A program made the translations under genes and the position numbers. Positions 8,297-18,820 of a DNA stretch of 64,000 nt are shown here, one piece after another. Source of the DNA: Algorimicrobium echini (GTDB lineage: Bacteria; Bacteroidota; Bacteroidia; Flavobacteriales; Flavobacteriaceae). The notes beneath the pieces were generated by a model. It made no database searches and was not told the DNA's origin. It was given only the letters and a program-made list of their open reading frames with translations. The stretch is taken from NCBI RefSeq assembly GCF_900115185.1, contig NZ_FOVN01000005.1, forward strand, positions 199,903 to 263,902. Reading direction: 5' to 3'. Every line of letters starts with the position of its first letter. Position 1 is the first letter of the stretch.

Positions 8297-9307
8297 CTAA
8301 AAGGACAGCTGTAATCCTAATGTGGCACTATTAAATTCCGCAAATGTATAATCTGCATTTACAGAAAAAACACCCATTTTTAAATGGGCACCTATAGTTG
8401 TCCGTACTCCCGTAACTTTTTCGTCTATAGAAAATGGGTCTATTATGGATTCTGAAAACAAAACGCCATCAGAAACAACGTAAGTTCCTAATAAATCAGT
8501 TTCAGATTTACCAGTAACATACCCTAAACCAGCATATACATTTATAATCTTAAATTTCGTTGAAGCTATAAGTTCATAAAGCATGGTATTAACATTAGTT
8601 TGAACCTGTTGATTCTGACCATCCACTATACCGTCATCTGTAAAATCATAACTTCCATCTAGATGTGTGTATGCTATTAATCCTGAAATGGCTAATGGAA
8701 ATAATTCTTCTTTCGGCAACCACGCTGTAAACTCTTGTTGTATACCAAATCCATACAATCCCGTTTTTACATCGTCCACCTCAATTTTAGGAAAGTACCT
8801 TGCTTTTAATTGTGTCCCTTTAAAAGGCGAAAAACCCACTTGAAGAAAAGCAGCAGGTATGATATTTATATCTGAAGCACCTAGTCCAGTTGGCAAAGTA
8901 ATTTCCGTTTCTTGATTCCCAAAAATAGGGTCGTCATAGGTTAAAATAACAACCACATCTGGATTGTTAGTTCCAAGAGCTGTTGCTACACGTTTGGATG
9001 GGCTGTTGTCAGGAAAGCGAATATTCTCATAATCGCTTACATGCATATCAAACGATTTTTTATCAGTGGCTATGAATGACGAATTGGCCACTAATCCAAT
9101 TTCAAAACCAAAACGCTTTTGTCCTTTTCCATGGTTAAACCAGCCATTATTTACACCATAAACCAATCCTTCTGTTGCTGGCGCTAAATAGTCTTTACTA
9201 AACCGCTGAGCATCATTTACACCAGCAGCTAATAAATCATCAATATTTTGTTGAGCATACATTCCTGTTGCAGAAATTAATAAAATTATTAAGATTAGCT
9301 TTTTCAT
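8297..9307 (-). CDS. DUF6588 family outer-membrane beta-barrel protein
   Basis: A 336-residue protein with a signal peptide (cleaved after GMYAQ, about residue 19). It begins with NIDDLLAAGVNDAQRFSKDY, typical of the DUF6588 group, and continues with alternating hydrophobic strands ending in an aromatic-terminated strand (GLQLSF), as expected for an outer-membrane barrel. No ligand or function is known. It is on the same strand as gyrB but separated by a strong terminator. The duplicated mdh promoter begins only about 9 nt after its stop codon. Confidence 0.8.
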   Translation of the reverse strand: MKKLILIILLISATGMYAQQNIDDLLAAGVNDAQRFSKDYLAPATEGLVYGVNNGWFNHGKGQKRFGFEIGLVANSSFIATDKKSFDMHVSDYENIRFPDNSPSKRVATALGTNNPDVVVILTYDDPIFGNQETEITLPTGLGASDINIIPAAFLQVGFSPFKGTQLKARYFPKIEVDDVKTGLYGFGIQQEFTAWLPKEELFPLAISGLIAYTHLDGSYDFTDDGIVDGQNQQVQTNVNTMLYELIASTKFKIINVYAGLGYVTGKSETDLLGTYVVSDGVLFSESIIDPFSIDEKVTGVRTTIGAHLKMGVFSVNADYTFAEFNSATLGLQLSF

Positions 9308-9340
9308 TATAGATTATTTTGTTTGTTGTTATAATATAAA

Positions 9341-9382
9341 CGAAAAAACGCGCTTATTGGTTTATAAGCGCGTTAATTTTTT
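9341..9382. terminator. gyrB terminator
   Basis: AACGCGCTTAT / ATAAGCGCGTT, an 11-bp perfect stem with a 6-nt loop and flanking A/T runs, just downstream of the gyrB stop on the minus strand. Confidence 0.85.
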
Positions 9383-9401
9383 TATGTTTCCAGCCTGTTA
9401 C

Positions 9402-11354
<1,953 letters not shown>

Positions 11355-11454
11355 TTAAATATTTTAAGCCTTTCGGTATCCTTCCAATAAAAAATAGACA
11401 CTTTTTAGCCTGCTGTTATGTTTTATAATTATTAAAAAATGAATTTTATTAGCA

Positions 11455-11483
11455 CAAAAAAAGACGCTTAAAAGCATCCTTTT
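11455..11483 (-). terminator. Terminator-like hairpin upstream of gyrB
   Basis: Read on the minus strand the bases form GATGCTT-TT-AAGCGTC followed by a run of seven T. One pair is a G-U wobble in this direction only, so the hairpin points along the minus strand. It would stop transcripts entering from the asnB/regulator-remnant side. Confidence 0.55.
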
Positions 11484-11748
11484 GAATACAACCAAAGATA
11501 CAACTTTTTCATGCTTTTTAAAAGCTTTTTAGTAATTGAAGTTGAAAATTATCAACATTTGTTAATTACTTAAAAGTGTCTTAAAACGTCTAAAAATTAG
11601 CTTAAATTGAATTTTAGCAGTTTGTATGGCCAGCTAAAAATTAAAAAAACGAGAACGTTAGCTACAAGCGTTATTTTGATGTTTTTGATATTACTGAAAA
11701 TTGGATTTGAAAGCCCATTTCAATAAAATAATATACTTACAAATGATT

Positions 11749-11778
11749 AATGCCGATTGCATTTTAACAATCGGTATT
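11749..11778. repeat. Inverted repeat behind the regulator remnant
   Basis: AATGCCGATTG and CAATCGGTATT form an 11-bp stem with one G-T pair and an 8-nt loop, 7 nt after the remnant's stop codon on the minus strand. No clear T run follows; it may be the old terminator of the decayed gene. Confidence 0.5.
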
Positions 11779-11784
11779 AGAGGT

Positions 11785-12001
11785 TTAATTCTGTTCTAAA
11801 CTTTTAACAATTAACTGGAGAGTATTCTCTAAAAACTTTAGAATAGACTCTTTATTGGTAGTCACAAACGGCTGGTTCATACAATAATCAAACAACATAC
11901 CGTCTACTTCAAGACTCGTTAAAAATGCTTAATCTTTGAATATATAAAAAATGGATGATTACTAATAGATCCAGATAAGCATCAGGATTAAATCGGTTTA
12001 A
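11785..12001 (-). pseudogene. Remnant of a probable TetR-type regulator
   Basis: Two minus-strand reading frames without a start codon lie in series. The upstream piece encodes FNPDAYLDLLVIIHF and ends in a stop near 11924. The downstream piece encodes FLTSLEVDGMLFDY, continues through KESILKFLENTLQLIVKS, and stops at 11785. Together they resemble the helical C-terminal ligand domain of a TetR/AcrR regulator with a frameshift or deletion at the junction; the DNA-binding N terminus is gone. The family assignment is by pattern only. It lies between asnB and gyrB. Confidence 0.5.
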
Positions 12002-12042
12002 TTAAATTTTCCGTGACTTCGTCTTGACAATTCAAAACCTCG

Positions 12043-13704
12043 TTAATACGCATCTGCATGCACATGAGCAACGGCTCTTCCACTTGGGTCGTTCATGTTT
12101 TTAAAGCTTTCATCCCACTCTAATGCAATTTTGGTGCTACAAGCTACGCTAGCTTCTTGCGGTACACATAAAGCGGCAGCATCACTTGGAAAGTGTTCAG
12201 CAAAAATAGTCCGGTAATAAAACTCTTCTTTACTAGTTGGTGTTTGCAATGGAAATTTATACTTCGCGTTTGCTAATTGTTCATCACTAACTTCTATGGC
12301 TACAATTTCCTTTAAAGAGTCTATCCAGCTATAACCTACGCCATCACTAAATTGTTCTTTTTGTCGCCAGGCAACAGCTTCAGGAATCAGATCTTCAAAG
12401 GCTTTTCTAATGACCCATTTTTCCATACGCTCGCCATTAATCATTTTATCTTGTGGGTTGATTCGCATGGCCACGTCCATGAATTCTTTATCCAAAAACG
12501 GCACACGCCCTTCTATTCCCCAAGCAGCCAAACTCTTATTGGCACGCAAGCAATCGTACTGATGCAATTTGCTTAATTTACGCACCGTTTCTTCATGAAA
12601 TTCTTGCGCATTTGGCGCCTTATGAAAATATAAATACCCACCAAATAATTCATCAGCGCCTTCACCAGACAACACCATTTTAACACCCATGGATTTGATT
12701 ACTCTTGCCATTAAATACATAGGAGTACTAGCCCGGATAGTTGTTACGTCATACGTTTCTAGCTGATAAATAACATCTTTTATGGCATCCAGTCCTTCTT
12801 GAATTGTAAACTTAATTTCATGATGCACTGTCCCAATATGGTCAGCCACTTTCCGAGCTGCTGCTAAATCTGGTGAACCTTCCAATCCTACCGAAAAACT
12901 GTGTAATTGTGGATACCAGGCATCTGCAATATCATCACTCTCAATACGTTTTTGCGCGTATTTTTTAGCGATGGCTGATGTTACAGACGAATCTAATCCA
13001 CCAGATAGCAAAACACCGTAAGGCACATCACTCATCAGTTGTCTATGCACAGCAGCCTCCAAAGCCTTTTTAATTTCAGCAATATGGGTTTCGTTTTCTT
13101 TAACAGCGTCATACTCCATCCAATCGCGTTTGTACCACTGTACAAGTTTGCCATCGTTACTTGACAAATAATGTCCTGGAGGAAATAATTCAATTTTGGT
13201 ACAATAACCTTCTAAAGCCTTCAATTCTGAAGCTACATAAAAAGTTCCATGTTCGTCCCAACCAATATACAAGGGAATAATTCCCATGTGGTCTCGTGCT
13301 ACAAAGTATTCATCTTTTTCGATATCGTAAATAGCAAACCCAAAAATTCCATTCATTTCATCAATAAAATGAACTCCTTTTTCTTGATAAAGTGCTAAAA
13401 TGACTTCGCAGTCACTTTCTGTTTGAAAGTTATAATCTGGAAACTGCTTACGCAACTCACGATGGTTATAGATTTCGCCATTGGCTGCCAACACTAATTT
13501 TTTATCAGCACTAATTAACGGCTGCTTTCCCGAAGCTGGATCTACAATAGCTAAACGTTCGTGAGCCATAATAGCCTTTTCATGATCATATATTCCACTC
13601 CAATCTGGACCACGATGTCTTATTTTCTTTGCCATTTCTAATACTTGAGGCCTCAATTCCGTTACTTTCTGTTTCAGCTCGAATGCACATACAATTCCAC
13701 ACAT
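12043..13704 (-). CDS. asnB: Asparagine synthase B (glutamine-hydrolysing)
   Basis: Makes asparagine from aspartate, ATP and glutamine. The 553-residue protein begins MCGIVCAFE, so Cys2 after Met removal is the class II glutaminase nucleophile. The N-terminal amidotransferase domain (to about 200) has RHRGPDWSG and NGEIYNH. The synthetase domain has the PP-loop SGGLDSS (near 233) and GEGADELFGGYLY. It is similar in size to E. coli AsnB. It stands alone between a regulator remnant and a divergent DUF2911 gene. Confidence 0.96.
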   Translation of the reverse strand: MCGIVCAFELKQKVTELRPQVLEMAKKIRHRGPDWSGIYDHEKAIMAHERLAIVDPASGKQPLISADKKLVLAANGEIYNHRELRKQFPDYNFQTESDCEVILALYQEKGVHFIDEMNGIFGFAIYDIEKDEYFVARDHMGIIPLYIGWDEHGTFYVASELKALEGYCTKIELFPPGHYLSSNDGKLVQWYKRDWMEYDAVKENETHIAEIKKALEAAVHRQLMSDVPYGVLLSGGLDSSVTSAIAKKYAQKRIESDDIADAWYPQLHSFSVGLEGSPDLAAARKVADHIGTVHHEIKFTIQEGLDAIKDVIYQLETYDVTTIRASTPMYLMARVIKSMGVKMVLSGEGADELFGGYLYFHKAPNAQEFHEETVRKLSKLHQYDCLRANKSLAAWGIEGRVPFLDKEFMDVAMRINPQDKMINGERMEKWVIRKAFEDLIPEAVAWRQKEQFSDGVGYSWIDSLKEIVAIEVSDEQLANAKYKFPLQTPTSKEEFYYRTIFAEHFPSDAAALCVPQEASVACSTKIALEWDESFKNMNDPSGRAVAHVHADAY

Positions 13705-13933
13705 AATATTTTGATATTTTATTTAATGAAGCAAATATGAATATAATAATATATTTTAAAAACAATAAATCAATTTTCAGTTATAAAATGAAACTATAAA
13801 TAGTAATTTTATATAAATATGACATTAAATAAATTTGATTTTACTGTATTATTGATAAATTGTAAAGTTTCGTGAAAATTTGCGACTGTTTGAAAATTAT
13901 TAAATATTTTTAACGAAATAAAAAATTACAATT

Positions 13934-14473
13934 ATGAAAAAATCAACATTTATGACATCAGTCGCATTTGCATTTGTTATGTTATTTACAACAGGTCTAT
14001 ATGCTCAAGAATTTTCTAACCTAGATAAAAGTCCAATGGATGCAGCATCTTTTCCTTCAGATTACAAAGATGCTAACAAATCGATAAAAGTAATTTATAG
14101 CAGACCACAACTCAACAATCGCTCATTAGACAAATTAGCTCCTAATGATAAAGTTTGGCGTACAGGTGCAAACGAAGCCGTTGAAATTACATTTTATAAG
14201 GATACTGATTTTGGTGGTAAAATGATAAAAAAAGGAACCTATTCTTTATTTACTATTCCTGGTGAGAAAGAATGGACTATTATTATCAATAAAGATTTGA
14301 ATACTTGGGGTGCTTATTTTTACAAGGAAGAAAATGATGTAGCACGTGTTATGGCTCCTGTAAAAATGAGTGACGAATCTGTAGAGGCTTTCTCTATTAG
14401 TTTTGATGATAATGCTACCATGCACATGGGATGGGATAAAGTTAGAGTATCTGTACCAACCTCATCGAAATAA
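13934..14473 (+). CDS. Secreted DUF2911 protein
   Basis: A 179-residue protein with a signal peptide (cleaved after GLYAQ, about residue 25) and a DUF2911 domain, seen in IKVIYSRPQLNNR, VWRTGANEA, GTYSLFTIPG and WGAYFY. The family is widespread in secreted Bacteroidota proteins, with no proven function. It is a single-gene unit: a 229-nt AT-rich upstream region and a strong terminator shared with the converging queE. Confidence 0.88.
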   Translation: MKKSTFMTSVAFAFVMLFTTGLYAQEFSNLDKSPMDAASFPSDYKDANKSIKVIYSRPQLNNRSLDKLAPNDKVWRTGANEAVEITFYKDTDFGGKMIKKGTYSLFTIPGEKEWTIIINKDLNTWGAYFYKEENDVARVMAPVKMSDESVEAFSISFDDNATMHMGWDKVRVSVPTSSK

Positions 14474-14492
14474 GAAATTTCGTTAACAATAT

Positions 14493-14525
14493 AAAAAACG
14501 CCCTGTAAATTCAGGGCGTTTTTTT
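14493..14525. terminator. Bidirectional terminator, DUF2911 gene / queE
   Basis: AAAAAACGCCCTG / CAGGGCGTTTTTT, a 13-bp perfect stem with a 6-nt loop, between two converging genes and ending one base before the queE stop. Confidence 0.9.
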
Positions 14526-14526
14526 A

Positions 14527-15159
14527 TTAAGGTATATTTAAATATTTGTGTGTTTGTAACGACACTTTCCACTTGGGATTTGCCATAACATAATCTACAA
14601 TTTCTGGAACCATTTTTTCACGTTTGCTCCATTCTGGCTGTAAATATAAAATACAATCTTTGTTTACTTGTGCAGCTTGTTCTTCAGCAAATCTAAAATC
14701 ATCTTTATTAAAGATAATACATTTTAATTCGTGTGCTTTTTTAAAAACCTCTTCTGTAGGCAATTTTAATTTTTTGGGAGACAAACAAATCCAGTCCCAA
14801 GTACCAGTTAACTTATAGGCGCCAGAAGTTTCAATATGTGTTTGCATACCTCTTGCTTTTAGCTGATTGGTTAATTGGGTCATATCCCACATTAAAGGTT
14901 CACCACCAGTAACCACAATTGTTTTACTGTATTTTTCTGCATTGGCAACAATTTTATCTGTTTCAGTTGGTGGGTGTAATTCTGCTAACCAGCTTTCTTT
15001 AACATCGCACCAATGACAACCAACATCACAACCTCCAATTCTTATAAAATAGGCAGCCGTTCCCTTATGGTAACCTTCCCCTTGAATGGTATAAAATTCC
15101 TCCATTAAGGGTAATAAAAGCCCTTTATCTAACAATTCTTGTCTTTCACTTCTTGTCAT
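14527..15159 (-). CDS. queE: 7-carboxy-7-deazaguanine synthase
   Basis: Radical-SAM enzyme of the queuosine/7-deazaguanine pathway; it converts 6-carboxytetrahydropterin to 7-carboxy-7-deazaguanine. The cluster-binding cysteines are visible in GGCDVGCHWCD (C-x3-C-x2-C), preceded by FYTIQGEGYHKG and followed by VVTGGEPLMW. I take the ATG at 15159 (210 residues). A longer frame opens three codons earlier at a TTG, but that TTG is part of a TATCTTTG promoter box, so it is not credible as a start. No other queuosine gene lies nearby. Confidence 0.93.
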   Translation of the reverse strand: MTRSERQELLDKGLLLPLMEEFYTIQGEGYHKGTAAYFIRIGGCDVGCHWCDVKESWLAELHPPTETDKIVANAEKYSKTIVVTGGEPLMWDMTQLTNQLKARGMQTHIETSGAYKLTGTWDWICLSPKKLKLPTEEVFKKAHELKCIIFNKDDFRFAEEQAAQVNKDCILYLQPEWSKREKMVPEIVDYVMANPKWKVSLQTHKYLNIP

Positions 15160-15165
15160 AGCGTA

Positions 15166-15173
15166 CAAAGATA
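15166..15173 (-). promoter_or_regulatory. -7 box of queE, 6 nt from the start codon
   Basis: Minus-strand TATCTTTG, a perfect TAnnTTTG match, ends 6 nt before the queE ATG at 15159. Transcription would start at or next to the start codon, giving a leaderless or near-leaderless mRNA. No good -33 element was seen. Confidence 0.5.
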
Positions 15174-15353
15174 TAAAACAAGATTCAGTAAGCGCTATGA
15201 TGCATCTAATTTTTAAGAATCCATTTATTAGATAACTTACTTTTTAAAGCTAAATAATTTAGCACTACAAGAATCTTTTTTATAACTGGACATTGTTGAT
15301 AAAATTTTCTGTAGGTTACCGTAAGATTAGTATTTTTATACAAAATTACAAGC

Positions 15354-16883
15354 ATGGACAGAAACACGTCTTTTTTCAATCACATTCAAGAAGGAAATAC
15401 AAATAAAGGTGAATTTATAACACTAGGTTCTGCTATGCTAGATGGCAAAACAGTAACTAATGCATTTGTAAATGTCCCTTTAAAAACCATGAACAGACAT
15501 GGCTTAATTGCTGGTGCAACAGGAACTGGCAAAACAAAAACATTACAAGTGCTTGCTGAAAACTTAAGCGAAAAAGGGGTTCCCGTTTTATTAATGGACA
15601 TTAAAGGCGATTTAAGTGGATTGGCACAACCAAGTCCTGGTCATGCAAAAATTGATGAACGCCATGCTCAAATTGGACTTCCTTTTAACCCGAAAGCGTT
15701 TCCTGTTGAAATTTTAACCCTTTCGAAACAAAATGGAGTGCGACTCCGGGCAACTATCAGTGAATTTGGACCCGTATTAATTTCCAGAATTTTAGATGTT
15801 ACCGAAACCCAAGCAGGAATTATTTCGGTCATATTTAAGTATTGTGATGATAATAAACTACCGCTTTTAGACCTAAAAGATTTCAAAAAAATACTACAAT
15901 ACACAACCGATGAAGGACGTGACGAGTTTGAAGAAGCTTACGGCCGAATTTCAACCGCATCAACTGGCGCAATTTTACGCAAAATTGTAGAAATTGAACA
16001 ACAAGGAGGCGACTTGTTTTTTGGTGAAAAATCCTTTGAAGTAGACGACTTATTGCGTGTTGATGAAACTGGTCGCGGTTACATAAATATTATTCGTTTA
16101 ACAGACATTCAAGACAAACCAAAATTGTTTTCTACATTTATGTTGAGCCTATTAGCTGAAATTTACTCTACCTTTCCTGAACAAGGAGATTCCGGCCGAC
16201 CTGAATTAATTATGTTTATCGATGAGGCACATTTAATCTTCAATGAAGCTTCCAAAGCCTTATTAAACCAAATAGAAAGTATTGTAAAACTGATACGCAG
16301 TAAAGGAGTTGGATTATATTTTGTAACGCAAAACCCAACAGATGTACCAGAGGCTGTTTTAAGTCAACTAGGACTAAAAGTGCAACATGCTTTGCGTGCT
16401 TTTACTGCCAAAGACAGAAAGGCTATAAAATTAGCAGCACAAAATTATCCTGACACGGAATATTATGATACTGCTGAAATATTAACCTCATTGGGTACTG
16501 GTGAAGCTTTAGTTTCTGCTTTAGATGAAAAGGGACGACCAACACCATTGGCAGCTACCATGATGCGCGCACCAATGAGTCGTATGGATATCCTAACAGA
16601 TAGCGAGCTTCAAGCGCTTTTATCGGATTCTAAATTGGTAAAGAAATACAACGATGAAATTGATAGAGAAAGTGCCTATGAATTACTCAATAAAAAAATT
16701 GAAGAAGCCGAAGCTGATGAATTAAAAGAAAAAGCTCAAAAAGAAAAGGAAGCCCTTAAAAAAGCTGAATCTAAAAAAAGCAGCCGTCGTTCAAGCTCTC
16801 GGATGAACCCAATTGTAAAAGTACTAACAAGTGCCACGTTTATTAGAAGTGTTTTTGGTATCTTAACCAAAGTAATGAAATAA
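15354..16883 (+). CDS. HerA-like ATPase, DUF853 family
   Basis: A 509-residue P-loop ATPase of the HerA/FtsK superfamily (DUF853, 'helicase HerA-like'). Walker A is GATGTGKT near residue 53 and Walker B is LIMFIDEAHLIF near 287, with VTQNPTDVP behind it as the sensor-like segment. The last 80 residues are a charged Lys/Glu coil, then RRSSSRMNP and a hydrophobic tail that could contact membrane or partner. The family's exact role is unproven. No NurA-type nuclease lies beside it, so a DNA-end-processing pair is not supported here. A lipoprotein gene follows after 34 nt. Confidence 0.88.
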   Translation: MDRNTSFFNHIQEGNTNKGEFITLGSAMLDGKTVTNAFVNVPLKTMNRHGLIAGATGTGKTKTLQVLAENLSEKGVPVLLMDIKGDLSGLAQPSPGHAKIDERHAQIGLPFNPKAFPVEILTLSKQNGVRLRATISEFGPVLISRILDVTETQAGIISVIFKYCDDNKLPLLDLKDFKKILQYTTDEGRDEFEEAYGRISTASTGAILRKIVEIEQQGGDLFFGEKSFEVDDLLRVDETGRGYINIIRLTDIQDKPKLFSTFMLSLLAEIYSTFPEQGDSGRPELIMFIDEAHLIFNEASKALLNQIESIVKLIRSKGVGLYFVTQNPTDVPEAVLSQLGLKVQHALRAFTAKDRKAIKLAAQNYPDTEYYDTAEILTSLGTGEALVSALDEKGRPTPLAATMMRAPMSRMDILTDSELQALLSDSKLVKKYNDEIDRESAYELLNKKIEEAEADELKEKAQKEKEALKKAESKKSSRRSSSRMNPIVKVLTSATFIRSVFGILTKVMK

Positions 16884-16917
16884 TTTAAAATAAAACCATA
16901 AAATAATAAAATCCCAA

Positions 16918-17472
16918 ATGAGAAAAATCCTTTTAAGCTTAATAATAATCACCGTTATATTCACTAGTTGTTCCAAGGAAAAAAATCCGTTTTTAATTGA
17001 AAAAAATAATATTGGCATGTTAACGGATTCCACAAAAATTGCCGATTTGAATATGATATTCCCTAACGATTCTATTGTAAAATTAACCAATGAAGAAGCT
17101 TTTCAAAGTGCTAATTACGACATAGAGATTTTTGATAAATCGGGAAATGCATTACTGGTATTAAGCCCGAATAAAATGATTGACTCGACTGCAACCATCA
17201 GCACGATAAAAGTGTTAGATTCTCGCTATAAAACGGAAAAAGGAATTACAACAAAAAGCACCTTTGGCGATATTCAAAAGCACTATAAAATTTCAAATAT
17301 TCAAAATACCATTAAAAATGTCGTCGTTTTTGTAAACGAAATCAATGCGTTTTTTACCATTGATAAAAAAGAATTACCAGCAAGTTTACAATTTGATTCG
17401 AATGTAAAAATTGAAGCTATCCAAATTCCAGAAACAGCTAAAATTAAATATTTCATGATTGGCTGGAACTAA
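16918..17472 (+). CDS. Lipoprotein of unknown function
   Basis: A 184-residue protein with a lipoprotein signal peptide ending FTSC (Cys about 18). The mature part has alternating short strands and no motif I recognise; the segment GITTKSTFGDIQKHY resembles proteins that fit a small alpha/beta fold. It lies 34 nt after the HerA-like gene and 5 nt before the YitT-type gene, so it is inside an operon. No function is offered. Confidence 0.7.
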   Translation: MRKILLSLIIITVIFTSCSKEKNPFLIEKNNIGMLTDSTKIADLNMIFPNDSIVKLTNEEAFQSANYDIEIFDKSGNALLVLSPNKMIDSTATISTIKVLDSRYKTEKGITTKSTFGDIQKHYKISNIQNTIKNVVVFVNEINAFFTIDKKELPASLQFDSNVKIEAIQIPETAKIKYFMIGWN

Positions 17473-17477
17473 AAAAT

Positions 17478-18449
17478 ATGAGATCATACCTATCTAAAGT
17501 ATTAGTAACTATTGCTCGTAAACGACTTGAAGCTACAAAAACAGCTGCAAAAATAAGTAACCGAGACCTTGTTCCACTTGTTAAAACGCTTCAAGTAGAA
17601 ATCAGTCATGCCTTTAAAGAAGCGCTATTTATTATTATTGGTGTCATATCGGCAGGGTTTGGTTTAAAAGGCTTTTTATTACCCAATCGGTTTATTGATG
17701 GTGGCGCAACAGGTATATCGCTTCTATTAGAAAATATTACCGATTTAGAGTTGGGAGTCTTACTTGTACTTGTTAACATTCCTTTTATAATTTTAGGAGC
17801 CAAAACATTCAGCATACGCTTTGCTATTAAAAGCATTGTTGCCATAACTTTATTAGCCCTTGTTGTCCATTTTGTAGAATATCCTACCGTTACTGATGAT
17901 AAGTTGTTAATAGCTGTTTTTGGCGGATTCTTTCTAGGGCTTGGAATTGGAATGGCCATGAGAGGTGGTAGTGTTATTGATGGAACAGAAGTTTTAGCTA
18001 TCTATTTAAGCCGAAAACTATCCATAACAATTGGTGACGTTTTGCTACTAACCAACCTCATCATTTTTTCATTTGGTGCTTATGTGCTTTCCATTGAAGT
18101 AGCTTTATATGCTATTTTAACCTATTTAGCGGCAGCCAAAACAGTTGATTTTGTTGTAGATGGCGTTGAAGAATACGTTGGTGTTACTATTATTTCAAAC
18201 CATCATGAAGCACTTCGTGTCATGATTATTGATAAGTTAAGACGCGCTTGTACTATTTATGCTGGAAAAGGTGGCTACGGTACTCAAGGAAACAGTTATG
18301 ATAAGGATATCATTTACACTGTTGTTACCCGATTAGAATTAGCAAAACTACATACAGAAATTGATAAAATAGATAAAAATGCTTTCATTATTATGGGACT
18401 TGTAAAAGATTTGCGAGGCGGAATGATTAAGCGGAAACCTTTAAAATAA
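17478..18449 (+). CDS. YitT family membrane protein (DUF161/DUF2179)
   Basis: A 323-residue inner-membrane protein with five to six hydrophobic segments between about 45 and 220, containing the duplicated GGATGISLLLEN / GGSVIDGTEVLA pattern of the YitT family, and a C-terminal soluble DUF2179 domain (YGTQGNSYDKDIIYTVVTR). The first 45 residues are a charged extension before the usual YitT start. Substrate and activity are unknown for the family. The start codon is 5 nt after the preceding lipoprotein stop, implying coupled translation. Confidence 0.87.
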   Translation: MRSYLSKVLVTIARKRLEATKTAAKISNRDLVPLVKTLQVEISHAFKEALFIIIGVISAGFGLKGFLLPNRFIDGGATGISLLLENITDLELGVLLVLVNIPFIILGAKTFSIRFAIKSIVAITLLALVVHFVEYPTVTDDKLLIAVFGGFFLGLGIGMAMRGGSVIDGTEVLAIYLSRKLSITIGDVLLLTNLIIFSFGAYVLSIEVALYAILTYLAAAKTVDFVVDGVEEYVGVTIISNHHEALRVMIIDKLRRACTIYAGKGGYGTQGNSYDKDIIYTVVTRLELAKLHTEIDKIDKNAFIIMGLVKDLRGGMIKRKPLK

Positions 18450-18454
18450 GTTTC

Positions 18455-18820
18455 ATGAAAACATATCATATTCAAGATAATCCATTTGTAGTTCCAACAA
18501 CAGATGGAAAAATAATAAAAGAGCACTTTGGATTAGCATCGGATGGTAACTCGGAAATTAGTATAGCACATATGGTGGCACCAGCAGGCTGGAGCGAACC
18601 TTTTCAAACACCTGAATTTGATGAGTATACCTTTATTATTAAAGGCAAGAAACAATTTATTATTAATGATGAAGAAGTTGTCTTGGAAGCAGGTCAATCT
18701 ATCAAAATAAACAAGGGAACACGTGTTCAATATTCAAATCCCTTTACAGAACCTTGTATCTATTTAGCCATATGCAAACCTGCTTTTTCTATGGATTTGG
18801 TAAATCGTGAAGACACATGA
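18455..18820 (+). CDS. Cupin domain protein
   Basis: A 121-residue single-domain cupin. The two cupin motifs are partly visible: PEFDEYTFIIKGKKQF near residue 46 and a later glycine-rich turn VLEAGQSIKINKGTRV. Metal-binding histidines of the classical motif are largely absent (Glu and Asp remain), so metal use is uncertain. It begins 5 nt after the YitT-type gene and its stop overlaps the next start by 4 nt, so it is inside one operon. Confidence 0.78.
   Translation: MKTYHIQDNPFVVPTTDGKIIKEHFGLASDGNSEISIAHMVAPAGWSEPFQTPEFDEYTFIIKGKKQFIINDEEVVLEAGQSIKINKGTRVQYSNPFTEPCIYLAICKPAFSMDLVNREDT

Noticed and set aside
15354-16883. HerA-like ATPase as part of an antiphage system
   Set aside because: No nuclease, Sir2 or methyltransferase partner nearby; DUF853 proteins are common housekeeping genes.
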